64,000 nt of DNA from Rhizobium sp. Leaf262 (GCF_001422245.1 NZ_LMMM01000001.1:187422-251421); one strand, 5' to 3'. Positions 9,511 through 18,348 are shown, numbered from the stretch's first letter. Notes: generated by a model not told the origin, from the sequence alone. Program-made: numbers and translations.

Positions 9511-11841
9511 TCACATCAATCCGGCTTCGGCAAGACGCCGAGCCACAGTTGCTTCAAGCGCGATAGCGCTCGCCTGATCTGTCATCGGAGTCGATTGGCG
9601 CATCCACGCCATGGCCTGAACTTCCGCCTGCGCCTCGTTACCGCCGTGGGAACGGACAATGGCGCCTGCCAACCTTTCCCGTTCACGCGGCGGAAAGAAT
9701 GAGAAGGCCCGTCTGAGCGATGGCAATGCCCGCAAAAACGCCTCGTCGTTCCAGCCTTCAACTATTCCCCTGACTGATCCGATGACCGGCTCACTCCTGG
9801 AAATGCCCTCGCGAGCCAGCGCAAAGAGGCCGGACAGGAAGTCACCGAGCCTGTCGGGTCCGCTGAAACGCTGCATGCGTCCGCAGACGTCTTCGGGGAA
9901 TGTTTGCCCACATGCGATCAGCGTTCCAAAAGCGGCACCGGCGAGCGCTGCTGGCGACTCCTGGTTCGAAACACAGCGTTCCAGGCCGGATATGAAGGAG
10001 GGAATGTCCATGTCGGGTGTCGGGCAATCTCGCATCATGTCCCTGCAAGCAAGCAGCGCGCGGATCGCTTTGATACCTTCATCCTCGTTGCGAATGGCTT
10101 CCATGATCCACATCACACGGGAAAACACCGCCTCACAGAGCCGTCCCAAAGCCTTGTGCCCAGCATCTCCGAATACCTCTCCAAAGCGGTAAAGCCTCAC
10201 GATTTCCAGCCCTGACACGCCGATTGCACGGATATCGTGAGACGATGCAAGACCTGCAGCGATCCGCTCCGTCAATTCGTTCTCAAGCGCCAACAGGCCG
10301 GAAAACAGCGCATCGGCGAGGCAGGCGGAGAGACTTTCAAGATCGTCTCCCGCCTGTTCGGCACGATCCGAAAGAACTGCTGCTGTAGCCATGGCCACTG
10401 TGCCACCCCAGCGCGAAGCCTCGATCTGCGCGCCGTCGGCATCGCGATGAAGAACGAGCCGGAACGTCTCCTTCGGAGCAACCGTGCCCAAAGCCATCGG
10501 TTCGCCGCCACGTTCGAACCCGGGAATGCCGAGGATGCAAAGCGCGTGCAGCACATGCGCCCGCTCCCGATCGAGAGGCACGTTCCAGTCCAAAACCACG
10601 TCGCGTGGTCGAGGCTCCGGTATCAATCCGAGGTCATCAAGCCTTGCGCGTATATCGGCCATCAAAGGTGGTTGGCGGGTGCCGGGAGCAAGTTTGCCGC
10701 AACGCTCTCCCGTCAGGGCGCGAAGCATGGCAACGAGCGCGGGGTGCGTTCCTGATCGCAGCGCGCCGTCCCGGGTCCAGGCGGCAGGCATATCCAGCGC
10801 GTCCTTGACCAAGGTTGCCAAGGCTGCGTCGAGGAGATCGGCACGCAGCACGGAACGGTGCCCACGCGCCATCGACAGCGCTTTTGCATGGGCGTGCCAT
10901 GCAACACGATCCGCTGTGGAAACGACCTGTCCGGCAGCGCGCAGAGTTGCCGCAATCGCATTCTGGGCATTGTCGGCCGCCTGATCCAGCCCATGGGTAA
11001 AGACATCTTCATAATAGGCAGGGGCTGGCATACCCGATGCGTAACCGGCAAACCGGTCAAGCCTTCGATAGTCATAGGGCACCACATAGCTTCCCGCACG
11101 CTCTCCTTCGTTGAGTTGCGGGATCGCTGGCAGGTCTCCACTCGCTTGGCGCGACAGCAACCGCACAGCCTGTGCGTGCCAGCCACCGCAAATGAGAACA
11201 ACCTTTCGGTCCTTCGCCTCTCCCAAGGCCCAGGCGGCATGCGCAGCCATGTAGCGTTCACGCGCAAATTCCCTCGGGTCCTCCGCCCCATCAGGGCGTA
11301 GTAGGTCGAAATAAGATGCGAGGCGCTCCTCCAGCTCTTGCGGCGGAGATTGCTCGGCAATCGCATCCCAAAATGCGTCGCGTCCTTCCTCACCCAGCGC
11401 ATTCGCCGCAGCTTGCTCGACTGCCGCTGCCCTCTTTCCATGTGGATCGGCGTAGCGGTTGGTTCGGTCCCCGAAATCCGGGTGCCAGGCGGGCAGATCG
11501 CAAAAGAGCGGTGTGGCACCTGTGGACCACGCCGTCTGTAAAGCCACCCATTCCGGTGAATAGCTGCAAAAGGGAGAGTAAGACGCAAGCGTGCGACGAT
11601 GCGTGGCGTGGAAACTGAATATGGCCAGCGGCAGTTGATGTGCGAGCCTCAAATCTTCTATGTGCGGATTGAAATCAGCCGGGCCTTCGATCAGCACGAA
11701 TGCAGGCGCGTGATCCTCTATGGTGCGCCGGACAAGCTTTGCACAAGCAGGTGAATGATGCCGCACACCGATGACGATGAGGCGATCGTTCAAATTGTAT
11801 TGGTCTTTGGAATCAGGATGTGAGGAGATGCCGGGCTGCAT
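9511..11841 (-). CDS. DUF5682 family protein (YehM-type)
   Basis: A 776-residue protein with no signal peptide. Near the N-terminus it has IGVRHHSPACAKL and VLIEGPADFN, and around residue 230 ICGGWHAQAVRLLSR. These His/Glu-rich blocks recall the metal-dependent EreA/TIKI-like hydrolase fold, so a hydrolytic activity is possible but unproven. The rest is helical. The ATG at 11841 overlaps the end of the MoxR gene by 29 bases, and the WGR gene starts 16 bases after this stop. DUF5682 proteins are found next to MoxR and vWA genes, as E. coli yehM is next to yehL. Confidence 0.85.
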   Translation of the reverse strand: MQPGISSHPDSKDQYNLNDRLIVIGVRHHSPACAKLVRRTIEDHAPAFVLIEGPADFNPHIEDLRLAHQLPLAIFSFHATHRRTLASYSPFCSYSPEWVALQTAWSTGATPLFCDLPAWHPDFGDRTNRYADPHGKRAAAVEQAAANALGEEGRDAFWDAIAEQSPPQELEERLASYFDLLRPDGAEDPREFARERYMAAHAAWALGEAKDRKVVLICGGWHAQAVRLLSRQASGDLPAIPQLNEGERAGSYVVPYDYRRLDRFAGYASGMPAPAYYEDVFTHGLDQAADNAQNAIAATLRAAGQVVSTADRVAWHAHAKALSMARGHRSVLRADLLDAALATLVKDALDMPAAWTRDGALRSGTHPALVAMLRALTGERCGKLAPGTRQPPLMADIRARLDDLGLIPEPRPRDVVLDWNVPLDRERAHVLHALCILGIPGFERGGEPMALGTVAPKETFRLVLHRDADGAQIEASRWGGTVAMATAAVLSDRAEQAGDDLESLSACLADALFSGLLALENELTERIAAGLASSHDIRAIGVSGLEIVRLYRFGEVFGDAGHKALGRLCEAVFSRVMWIMEAIRNEDEGIKAIRALLACRDMMRDCPTPDMDIPSFISGLERCVSNQESPAALAGAAFGTLIACGQTFPEDVCGRMQRFSGPDRLGDFLSGLFALAREGISRSEPVIGSVRGIVEGWNDEAFLRALPSLRRAFSFFPPRERERLAGAIVRSHGGNEAQAEVQAMAWMRQSTPMTDQASAIALEATVARRLAEAGLM

Positions 11842-12904
11842 AAAATGCTTTCCATCCCTCGCCTGACCTTTTGGATGCCTTCTGCTCGAGATAGCGGCGC
11901 AACCGCGTCAAATCCTCCGCATTGTCCTTTGCGGCAGTGCCGGCAAGGCACTCGACAATATCTTCGGGGCGGCCACTGTCACCGCGAAGGTAATGGCCAC
12001 GAATACCGATAGCGTGAGCCACGCTGACCGCCTCGGCGGTGCTCATGACCGAGCTTAACCGCTCCATGCCCCCTTCGACCGAAAGACCCTCTCTCAGCTC
12101 TCTGAAGCAGGTCACCAGTACCTCCAGAGTATCGTCGTCGGGCGGGGCCGGAACGCCAGATCGCGCAAGCAATTTTCCCGCCTCCCGCTTCACCAGCGCG
12201 AGTTCCTCATCGGCGTCGCGAATGGGAAAAACCGTCTCGAAGTTGAAGCGCCGCTTCAAGGCGGCAGACATTTCGTTTACGCCGCGGTCGCGGGTATTGG
12301 CGGTGGCGATGATGTTGAAGCCTTCCCTAGCGAAAACCATACCGTCGTCGCCCGACAGTTCCGGCACAGCCATCACCCGGTCCGACAGAACCGACAACAG
12401 GCTATCCTGAACCTCGAGCGGGCAACGCGTGATTTCCTCGAAACGCACAACTTTGCCCTCCGACATGCCGCGATGGAGCGGCGCAGGCACAAGCGCCCGC
12501 CGCGTAGGTCCCTCGCTCACCAGAAGAGCATAATTCCAGCCGTAACGGATCTGATCCTCGCTCAGGGATGCGCCGCCCTGGATGGTCAGAGTCGAATCCC
12601 CACTGATCGCTGCGGCAAGCAGTTCCGATAAAAAACTCTTGGCCGTTCCAGGTTCACCAATCAGCAGCAGTGCCCGCGAGGTTGCAAGGGTCACCATGGC
12701 GCGCTCGATCAAGGATGGCGATGCGACGAGTTTGGCTGTTGCGCCGTTGCCGCCGAGGATGAAGGATTTGACACTTTTTAAAGATAGTGCCCATCCAGGG
12801 GGCTTGGGGCCGTTATCGCTTTTACGCAATGCTGCAAGTTCGTCCGAAAATGAGATTTCAACCCGCGGTCGCTGCACGATATTCAAGGCTACGTTCTCAT
12901 TCAT
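11813..12904 (-). CDS. MoxR-family AAA ATPase (YehL-type)
   Basis: A 363-residue AAA+ ATPase and first gene of the operon. Walker A is GEPGTAKS at 83-90, the Walker B strand is VVRFEE at 152-157, sensor 1 is TANTRD around N203, and the arginine finger is in LKRRF around 217-220. The Walker B aspartate is replaced by glutamate (FEE instead of DE), which may be a subfamily trait. MoxR ATPases act as hexameric remodelling chaperones working on vWA partners, and the vWA partner is encoded three genes downstream. A promoter is expected in the 436-base gap upstream; none can be assigned with confidence. Confidence 0.92.
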   Translation of the reverse strand: MNENVALNIVQRPRVEISFSDELAALRKSDNGPKPPGWALSLKSVKSFILGGNGATAKLVASPSLIERAMVTLATSRALLLIGEPGTAKSFLSELLAAAISGDSTLTIQGGASLSEDQIRYGWNYALLVSEGPTRRALVPAPLHRGMSEGKVVRFEEITRCPLEVQDSLLSVLSDRVMAVPELSGDDGMVFAREGFNIIATANTRDRGVNEMSAALKRRFNFETVFPIRDADEELALVKREAGKLLARSGVPAPPDDDTLEVLVTCFRELREGLSVEGGMERLSSVMSTAEAVSVAHAIGIRGHYLRGDSGRPEDIVECLAGTAAKDNAEDLTRLRRYLEQKASKRSGEGWKAFYAARHLLTS

Positions 12905-13173
12905 ATATCATCACCTTGCAGTGTAGATTCGTGGGAGTCCGTGGTTGAGAAGAAGGGCTCGCACTCATTCGTTGCAAAAATAAGGCAGGAATTGTGCGCG
13001 TTTTGCGTCCACTTAAATTCGAACAGCAGATTGGTCTACAAAATAGGACGGGAAGGGCGAGTTCTTAGGTTCTCAAATGGCGAGATAAATGGCACTCGAG
13101 CTGCCTGGTCGCAAACGTGAGACGGCGACACTTTGGGTTCTGCGTGTGAATGAGACGGGCCTAGCCCTGAACC

Positions 13174-13190
13174 TTTGCCGGGGCGGCAAA
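13174..13190. repeat. Small hairpin TTTGCC-N5-GGCAAA
   Basis: A 6-bp perfect stem with a five-base GC-rich loop lies between the large inverted repeat and the MoxR operon. It could be an operator half-site pair or a weak terminator. Nothing else supports a role. Confidence 0.35.
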
Positions 13191-13233
13191 TGAGTGTCGG
13201 TAGTCGTCACACCAGCCTGTGAGACCTTGGTGC

Positions 13234-13279
13234 TGCGTTGTTACACGCGCCACGTCATTGTGGCGCGTGTAACAACGCA
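13234..13279. terminator. 20-bp perfect inverted repeat, 6-base loop
   Basis: Arms 13234-13253 and 13260-13279 are exact reverse complements around the loop GTCATT. The stem includes TTACACGCGCCAC and its complement. It lies 61 bases downstream of the minus-strand binding-protein gene, so it can end that transcript or protect its 3' end. No T-run follows on the minus strand, so a protein-binding site or an RNA-stability element is also possible. Confidence 0.6.
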
Positions 13280-13340
13280 CATTTTCGCAAAGGAACCAAC
13301 CTGCTCCGGATGGAGGCCGGATCATGTCATTGATAGCTGA

Positions 13341-14387
13341 CTAAAATGCCGCTGCCGGTATCCAGCTCGCCGTTGCGACGCCACTGGTTGAAAAGGCGGG
13401 AATTTTCTTGGCCAAATCCTCAATTGTATTCACGTCAGCGTCGCGCAATTGTTTTTGCGTTACGAGAACCGGGTCAACGACCACCTTCGCTGGCACTTGC
13501 TGCCCGGCAATCTGAAGGGCGGCGGCGCGAACCGAGACAGCACCCACCACGGCAGGATTGGTCGCGGCTGTCGCCACCCATGGGCTGCCAGGCTCGACGA
13601 TTTCCTGAATGTCGGCTGTGGAAATATCCGCCGAGTAAATCTTGACCTTGTCCGATATGCCGAGGTCGGCTGCGGCGAGTTTCACGCCACGCGCAAATTC
13701 GTCATAAGGGGCAAACACAACGGAGATATCCGGATTGGCACGAAATATTGCCTTGGCCTGATCAGCCGTTGCTGTCGCAGTTGTGTCGCTGACGGTTCCG
13801 AAACGGGCCTTTTCGACCAGGCCCTTGTTCTCGCCCTTCACCTTCTCCCAGATTTCATTGCGACGGTCGAGCGGGGCAAAACCGGCCACATAGGCATAAC
13901 CGGCATTGAAGCTGGTGCCATTGTCTTTCAAAGCCTGCTCAAGCGCCAGTTCCGCCAGCCGGTGATCGGACTGCTCGATCTGTGGGATTTTCGGATTGTT
14001 GAGATTGACATCGAAGGCCACGACCTTGATGCCCTTGTCCAGTGCCTGCTGCACGACATCGGCCAGCGATTCTGGCTGTCCGTGATCGACGATGATAGCC
14101 TGAACACCCAGATTGATGGCCTGAAGAATTTGCTCACGCTGCTGCGCGGCATCCTGGCGGCCCTGAAAGACCCGTAGATCGACGCCGAGCGCTTTTGCCT
14201 GTGCGACAGCACCTGCCTGATAGGCCTGAAAGAAATCGCCCGCTGAGATGTAGCCCACCAAAGCGATTTTTACGCCGCCCTTATCAAAAGGCGCAGGCGC
14301 ACCGGAAAGTCCTTGCGCGTTCGCACTTGCAAGCGGTGAAAGCAAAGACAATAGCGCAGACGCAACGAAAACCCGGCTGACAGACAT
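13341..14387 (-). CDS. Ribose-type ABC sugar-binding protein 1
   Basis: About 348 residues. The ATG at 14387 is preferred because TAGGGA precedes it by a normal spacing; a start at 14405 is also open. Residues 1-24 are a signal peptide (MSVSRVFVASALLSLLSPLASANA), so the mature protein is periplasmic. The body is a type-I periplasmic-binding (RbsB-like) fold: VKIALVGYISAGDFFQAYQAG, GIKVVAFDVNLNNP, PWVATAATNPAVVGAVSVRA. It is clearly paralogous to the protein at 17266, sharing IPQIEQSD, VAGFAPLDRR, ISTADIQ and TASWIP. It is divergent from the ATPase gene, so the single transporter may be served by two receptors with different ligands. Confidence 0.9.
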   Translation of the reverse strand: MSVSRVFVASALLSLLSPLASANAQGLSGAPAPFDKGGVKIALVGYISAGDFFQAYQAGAVAQAKALGVDLRVFQGRQDAAQQREQILQAINLGVQAIIVDHGQPESLADVVQQALDKGIKVVAFDVNLNNPKIPQIEQSDHRLAELALEQALKDNGTSFNAGYAYVAGFAPLDRRNEIWEKVKGENKGLVEKARFGTVSDTTATATADQAKAIFRANPDISVVFAPYDEFARGVKLAAADLGISDKVKIYSADISTADIQEIVEPGSPWVATAATNPAVVGAVSVRAAALQIAGQQVPAKVVVDPVLVTQKQLRDADVNTIEDLAKKIPAFSTSGVATASWIPAAAF

Positions 14388-14716
14388 GGCATTCCCTATC
14401 GACATAAGAGTGAAATTTTCTGATCAAATATGACCATAAAATCTATGATATTTATGTACTATATTTGCCAAAATCTGTTTCGCGATTGGTTTTCTTTGTT
14501 CTGCGAGAAGCCTTAGGCGAAACGTTTTACTCGACGCGCTGGACATCGATCCTCCAAACCATCATTGCGTTTCGCCAAGCCTAGAGGAATTCGCAAAGCG
14601 GAACCTCAGCGCGTTGGAAATTTATTCCATAGTTTTAATCCACTATAGAAACGCCATTCTTGTTTGTCCCAACAGGAGGCTTACCACACTGGGTCGTCAT
14701 CCACAGGCGTTCCACC
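14388..14716. promoter_or_regulatory. Divergent control region of the sugar-type ABC locus
   Basis: A 329-base AT-richer stretch between the two divergent transcription units. It holds AAACGTTT (14520-14527), a core like that of LacI/GalR-family operators, and a separated inverted pair GGCGAAACG (14516-14524) / CGTTTCGCC (about 14570-14578). No LacI gene is in the window, so the regulator would act in trans. An AGGAGG around 14684 is too far from the ATG at 14717 to be that gene's ribosome-binding site. Confidence 0.4.
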
Positions 14717-16198
14717 ATGCCAATCCTCGACGTCCAAAACATCTCCCTTGCCTTCGGTTCGACCAAGGCACTCGTCAACGCCAACCTCACCATGAAGGCA
14801 GGCGAAGTGGTTGCGTTGATGGGCGCAAATGGTGCGGGCAAATCGACGCTTGTGAAAGTCCTCTCAGGCCTTTACCGCCCCGATGCAGGCAACGTTCTGT
14901 GGCAGGGCAAAAGCTTTGCACCGAAAACCCCCGCCGAAGCTGCAGCGCGCGGCATCGTGACCGTCCATCAATCGACAGATGTTGTTGGTGTGCCCGGCCT
15001 TACGGTTGCCGACGCCCTTCTCCTCAACCATTTCGTCAACGGCAGACATCCGTTTTTCCTGTCACGCCGATCCATCCGCAAAGCCGCGTCGCAGATTCTT
15101 TCGGATGCCGGGTTCGATCTGCCGCTGGATCGGGATTTCGCAGACCTCAGCGCGGCAGACCGGCAGTTGCTGGCCATTGCCCGTGCCCTTGCCAACAAAG
15201 CGCGTCTGCTGATTTTGGACGAACCTACGGCCAGTCTGTCATCACGCGAGTCCTTGCGGCTTTACGATCTGGTTCGCGGACTGAAAGAACGCGGGATCAG
15301 CGTTCTCTATATCTCCCATCGCACGGCTGATCTGGCTGCCTTGGCGGACCGCGTGGAAATCTTACGGGGCGGGCGCAATGTCGGTTCTTTTGCGCAGCCT
15401 ATCGATTTCGATGCCGCCATCGAAACGATGATCGGGCGTTCCCTCAGTTCCGCACGACCGGATCGCCGCGAGACATTTGGCAGGACCGTACTCGACCTTC
15501 AAAACGTGAGACTTCTGCCCGGTGCCGAGCCGTTTTCGCTTTCGGTGCGGCGGGGAGAAGTCGTTGCCATCACCGGCGTTCTGGGTGCTGGCAAAAGCCG
15601 GTTGCTGTCGTCACTCTTCGGGCTCGGTGCCTTTGCTGAAGGAGCGGTGTCACTTGATGGCAAGCCCTACGCCCCGCGCAGCCCGGCAGATGCGATCTCT
15701 TCAGGCGTTGTCATGGCTGCGGAAGATCGGCACCGCTCGTCCTTCATCCATGCGGACTGGCCGGGCGAAAGCATTGCTGCAACCATCAGCCTGCCACATC
15801 TGAAGACATGGTATCCATCGGGATTTCTGTTTTCCAACCGCGAACTGAAGGAAGGCGAAGACGCGATCAAACGGCTGGCGATCAAGGCATCTTCTGCCTC
15901 CGCCTCCGTGTGGTCCCTGTCCGGCGGCAACCAGCAAAAGACGGTGATTGCCCGTTGGGAAGCCGAGCCCAGCCGCCTGATGTTGCTGGATGAGCCGTTT
16001 CAAGGAGTAGATGTCGGTGCGCGGCAAGATATTATCGCAACCATTCGCCGCCATGCGGACCGCGCGACATTGATTGCCACGTCAGACCCGGAAGAGGCCT
16101 TCGAAGTAGCCGACCGGGTCTTGGTCATGGACCACCACACCCTTCTTGAAAGCCCGCTTCATGCGGACGCAACGCAGCCTGACAAGGAACTTGCCTGA
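14717..16198 (+). CDS. Sugar-type ABC transporter ATPase, double domain (RbsA/MglA-like)
   Basis: A 493-residue tandem nucleotide-binding protein. The ATG at 14717 (MPILDVQNISLAFG) gives the normal start; the longer TTG frame from 14660 adds unconserved residues. Domain 1 has Walker A GANGAGKST at 36-44, Walker B LLILDEPTASL and a relaxed signature LSAADRQ. Domain 2 has GVLGAGKSR, the signature LSGGNQQK and MLLDEPFQGV. One degenerate site is usual in this family. It energises uptake through the permease encoded next, with which it overlaps as TGATG. Confidence 0.92.
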   Translation: MPILDVQNISLAFGSTKALVNANLTMKAGEVVALMGANGAGKSTLVKVLSGLYRPDAGNVLWQGKSFAPKTPAEAAARGIVTVHQSTDVVGVPGLTVADALLLNHFVNGRHPFFLSRRSIRKAASQILSDAGFDLPLDRDFADLSAADRQLLAIARALANKARLLILDEPTASLSSRESLRLYDLVRGLKERGISVLYISHRTADLAALADRVEILRGGRNVGSFAQPIDFDAAIETMIGRSLSSARPDRRETFGRTVLDLQNVRLLPGAEPFSLSVRRGEVVAITGVLGAGKSRLLSSLFGLGAFAEGAVSLDGKPYAPRSPADAISSGVVMAAEDRHRSSFIHADWPGESIAATISLPHLKTWYPSGFLFSNRELKEGEDAIKRLAIKASSASASVWSLSGGNQQKTVIARWEAEPSRLMLLDEPFQGVDVGARQDIIATIRRHADRATLIATSDPEEAFEVADRVLVMDHHTLLESPLHADATQPDKELA

Positions 16199-17232
16199 TG
16201 GTCGATGGCACGCAACAGACCGCTGAAAAACCAACCCGTCCTGCAACAGCGGAAAGTTTTAGAAACGGCATACGGCGAGGCGCGGTTTTTCTGCTGCTCG
16301 CAGCGCTGGTCATCGGCTTTTCGCTGGCGCAGCCCGCCTTTATCAACATCAACAACCTCATGAGCATTTTGCAGGCGGTGTCGGTCGTCGCCATCATCGG
16401 CGCGGGCGTCAGCGTTACGCTTGCCATCAACGGCTTCGACCTGTCGGTAGGCGCGGTTGCAGCCTCCAGCGTCATGGCGGCCAGTTACCTGATGATCGTT
16501 TTGGGATTGAATGCCTATCAGACGGTGCCGCTGGTGCTGGCTTTCGGAGCACTTGTCGGCCTCGTCAACGCGTTTCTGATCGTCAAACTGAAAGTGCCGG
16601 ATTTGCTGGCAACGCTTGCCACCATGTTCTTGCTCACCGGTTTGCAGCTCATCCCGACAGCGGGCCGCTCCATCTCGGTCGGTCTCATTCTGCCGGATGG
16701 ATCGACCGCGACAGGTAGATACGACCCAGCCTTTCTCACCATCGGTCGTTCCAGCCTGTTCGGCCTCATTCCGCTGCCGGTCATCCTCATGGTCATCGTC
16801 GCCGTCATCCTCTTCATCCTGACGGAGCGGACGCGGCTTGGACGGCTGATCTATGCGACGGGTGGCAATGAGACGGCGGCACGTTTGGCGGGCGCGAATG
16901 TCGATCGCATCAAGACCTTGGCCTATGTGCTGTCTGGCACGCTCGCCGCACTGGGCGGCATCATCGTCGCTGCCCGCGTCGGGCGTGGAGATGTATCGTC
17001 GGGCGCATCGCTGCTGATGGATTCCGTTGCTGCCGCACTTATCGGCTTTGCCGTTCTGGCGCTACGACGTCCCAATGTTCTCGGCACGGTCGTCGGAGCT
17101 GTCTTCGTCGGCGTGCTGCTCAACGGTCTCACCATGTTGAACGCGCCATATTACACGCAGGACTTCATCAAAGGCGCAGTTCTCGTCGGTGCCTTGGCGC
17201 TCACCTACGGCGTTGCGCGCGCGAAAAACTGA
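16198..17232 (+). CDS. Sugar-type ABC transporter permease (RbsC-like)
   Basis: A 344-residue inner-membrane protein of the BPD_transp_2 family with about eight to ten hydrophobic segments (VFLLLAALVIGFSLA, LVLAFGALVGLVNAFLIV, LIPLPVILMVIVAVILFIL). It carries the conserved loop YATGGNETAARLAGANVDRIK, which contacts the ATPase. The start codon overlaps the ATPase stop by one base, so the two are translationally coupled. Substrate is not evident. Its neighbours are flavin monooxygenases of organosulfur type, so a sulfonated or S-linked sugar-like compound is a fair guess only. Confidence 0.92.
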   Translation: MVDGTQQTAEKPTRPATAESFRNGIRRGAVFLLLAALVIGFSLAQPAFININNLMSILQAVSVVAIIGAGVSVTLAINGFDLSVGAVAASSVMAASYLMIVLGLNAYQTVPLVLAFGALVGLVNAFLIVKLKVPDLLATLATMFLLTGLQLIPTAGRSISVGLILPDGSTATGRYDPAFLTIGRSSLFGLIPLPVILMVIVAVILFILTERTRLGRLIYATGGNETAARLAGANVDRIKTLAYVLSGTLAALGGIIVAARVGRGDVSSGASLLMDSVAAALIGFAVLALRRPNVLGTVVGAVFVGVLLNGLTMLNAPYYTQDFIKGAVLVGALALTYGVARAKN

Positions 17233-17265
17233 CCCTTTCAACCCTTACTCAACGAAGTGGACATC

Positions 17266-18309
17266 ATGTTCAAAACCCTCAAAATATTTGCGGTCGCCGC
17301 CGTCTCCAGCGCCATCGTGGCCACAAGCGCCTTGTCCGCAGGCATTGCAGGCGCGCCCGCACCATTCGACAAGAAAACGGTGAACGTTGCCGTCATCAGC
17401 TTCCTCGGCAGCGGCGATTGGCTTCAAGCCTTCGAGGCGGGCGTGAAACGTCAGGCCGATGCGCTCGGCATCAACCTTACCGTCTCTCAAGCCCGTAACG
17501 ACAATGACGCGCAGCGCAATCTGGTTGAGCAGGCGATCAATCTCGGCGTGGATGGCATCGTCATCAACAATGGCCGCCCGGAAGTGCTGAAAGACGTGGC
17601 CCAGAAAGCGCTCGACAAGGGCATCAAGGTCGTCGCCTATGACGTCAACCTCGACAATCCGCAGATACCGCAGATCGAACAGAGCGATAAGGATATGGCC
17701 AAGCTCGTTCTCGATCAGGCTATCAAGGACAATGGCGATGGTTTCGTTGCCGGTGCCGTTTATGTTGCTGGCTTCGCACCGCTCGACCGTCGTTATGCAG
17801 TCTGGAAGGACTTCGTAGAAAAGCACAAGCTGACAGAGAAGGCCGTGTGGGGCGTCGTCAACGATACGGTGCCTGCGTCAGTGGCCGACCAGACCAAGGC
17901 CATTTTGCGCGCCAACCCGGATATCAAGGTCATCTTCACACCGTGGGACGAGTTCGCCAAGGGCGTGAAACTTGCCGTGGATGAACTCGGCCTTTCGACG
18001 CAGGTGAAGATTTACGGCGTCGATATTTCGACCGCCGATATCCAGCTCATCACCGAACCCGATAGCGCTTGGGTGGCGACAGCAGCAACCAACGCCGCCG
18101 TAGTGGGTGAAGTCTCGGTGCGCGCCGTCTCGCTCGATATCGCTGGCCAGTCGCCCGGAAAATCGGTGCTTCTCCAGCCAACGCTTATCACCCGCGACGA
18201 TCTGGTGAAAAACAAAATCGGCACCATCGAGGAACTTCAGCAGAAATTCCCGGCCTTCCTGAAAAGCGATGCGGCCACCGCAAGCTGGATACCATCCGCC
18301 ACGCATTGA
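17266..18309 (+). CDS. Ribose-type ABC sugar-binding protein 2
   Basis: A 347-residue periplasmic receptor. The ATG at 17266 begins a typical signal peptide (MFKTLKIFAVAAVSSAIVATSALSAG); the GTG at 17257 would add three residues. The mature protein is an RbsB-like type-I fold and a close paralogue of the one at 13341-14387 (shared APFDK, IPQIEQSD, VAGFAPLDRR, ISTADIQ, VATAATN, TASWIP). It lies 33 bases after the permease in the same operon and is therefore probably the main receptor. A strong hairpin follows at 18326-18348, which would give this gene its own abundant 3'-protected mRNA, a usual device for binding-protein excess. Confidence 0.92.
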   Translation: MFKTLKIFAVAAVSSAIVATSALSAGIAGAPAPFDKKTVNVAVISFLGSGDWLQAFEAGVKRQADALGINLTVSQARNDNDAQRNLVEQAINLGVDGIVINNGRPEVLKDVAQKALDKGIKVVAYDVNLDNPQIPQIEQSDKDMAKLVLDQAIKDNGDGFVAGAVYVAGFAPLDRRYAVWKDFVEKHKLTEKAVWGVVNDTVPASVADQTKAILRANPDIKVIFTPWDEFAKGVKLAVDELGLSTQVKIYGVDISTADIQLITEPDSAWVATAATNAAVVGEVSVRAVSLDIAGQSPGKSVLLQPTLITRDDLVKNKIGTIEELQQKFPAFLKSDAATASWIPSATH

Positions 18310-18325
18310 GGCCTGTGACCTATCC

Positions 18326-18348
18326 GGCACCGCGTCCTGCGCGGTGCC
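18326..18348 (+). terminator. Hairpin after binding protein (terminator/attenuator)
   Basis: GGCACCGCG (18326-18334) and CGCGGTGCC (18340-18348) make a 9-bp GC-rich stem with a five-base loop, followed by TTTCCC. It lies between the binding-protein gene and the LVIVD gene of the same orientation. It probably reduces read-through and protects the upstream message. Confidence 0.65.

Larger units (their letters stand above)
12905..13340. promoter_or_regulatory. Intergenic region upstream of the MoxR operon
   Basis: This 436-base stretch separates the binding-protein gene (stop at 13341, minus strand) from the MoxR start. It contains two hairpins: the 20-bp perfect inverted repeat at 13234-13279 and a smaller TTTGCC-ggggc-GGCAAA at 13174-13190. 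The first probably ends or stabilises the upstream transcript. The promoter of the MoxR operon should lie in 12905-13170, but I see no convincing -35/-10 pair. A 34-codon frame at 13089-13193 has no ribosome-binding site and is not called. Confidence 0.5.

Noticed and set aside
13089..13193. 34-codon frame upstream of the MoxR operon
   Set aside because: No ribosome-binding site and its end runs into a small hairpin; too short to support.
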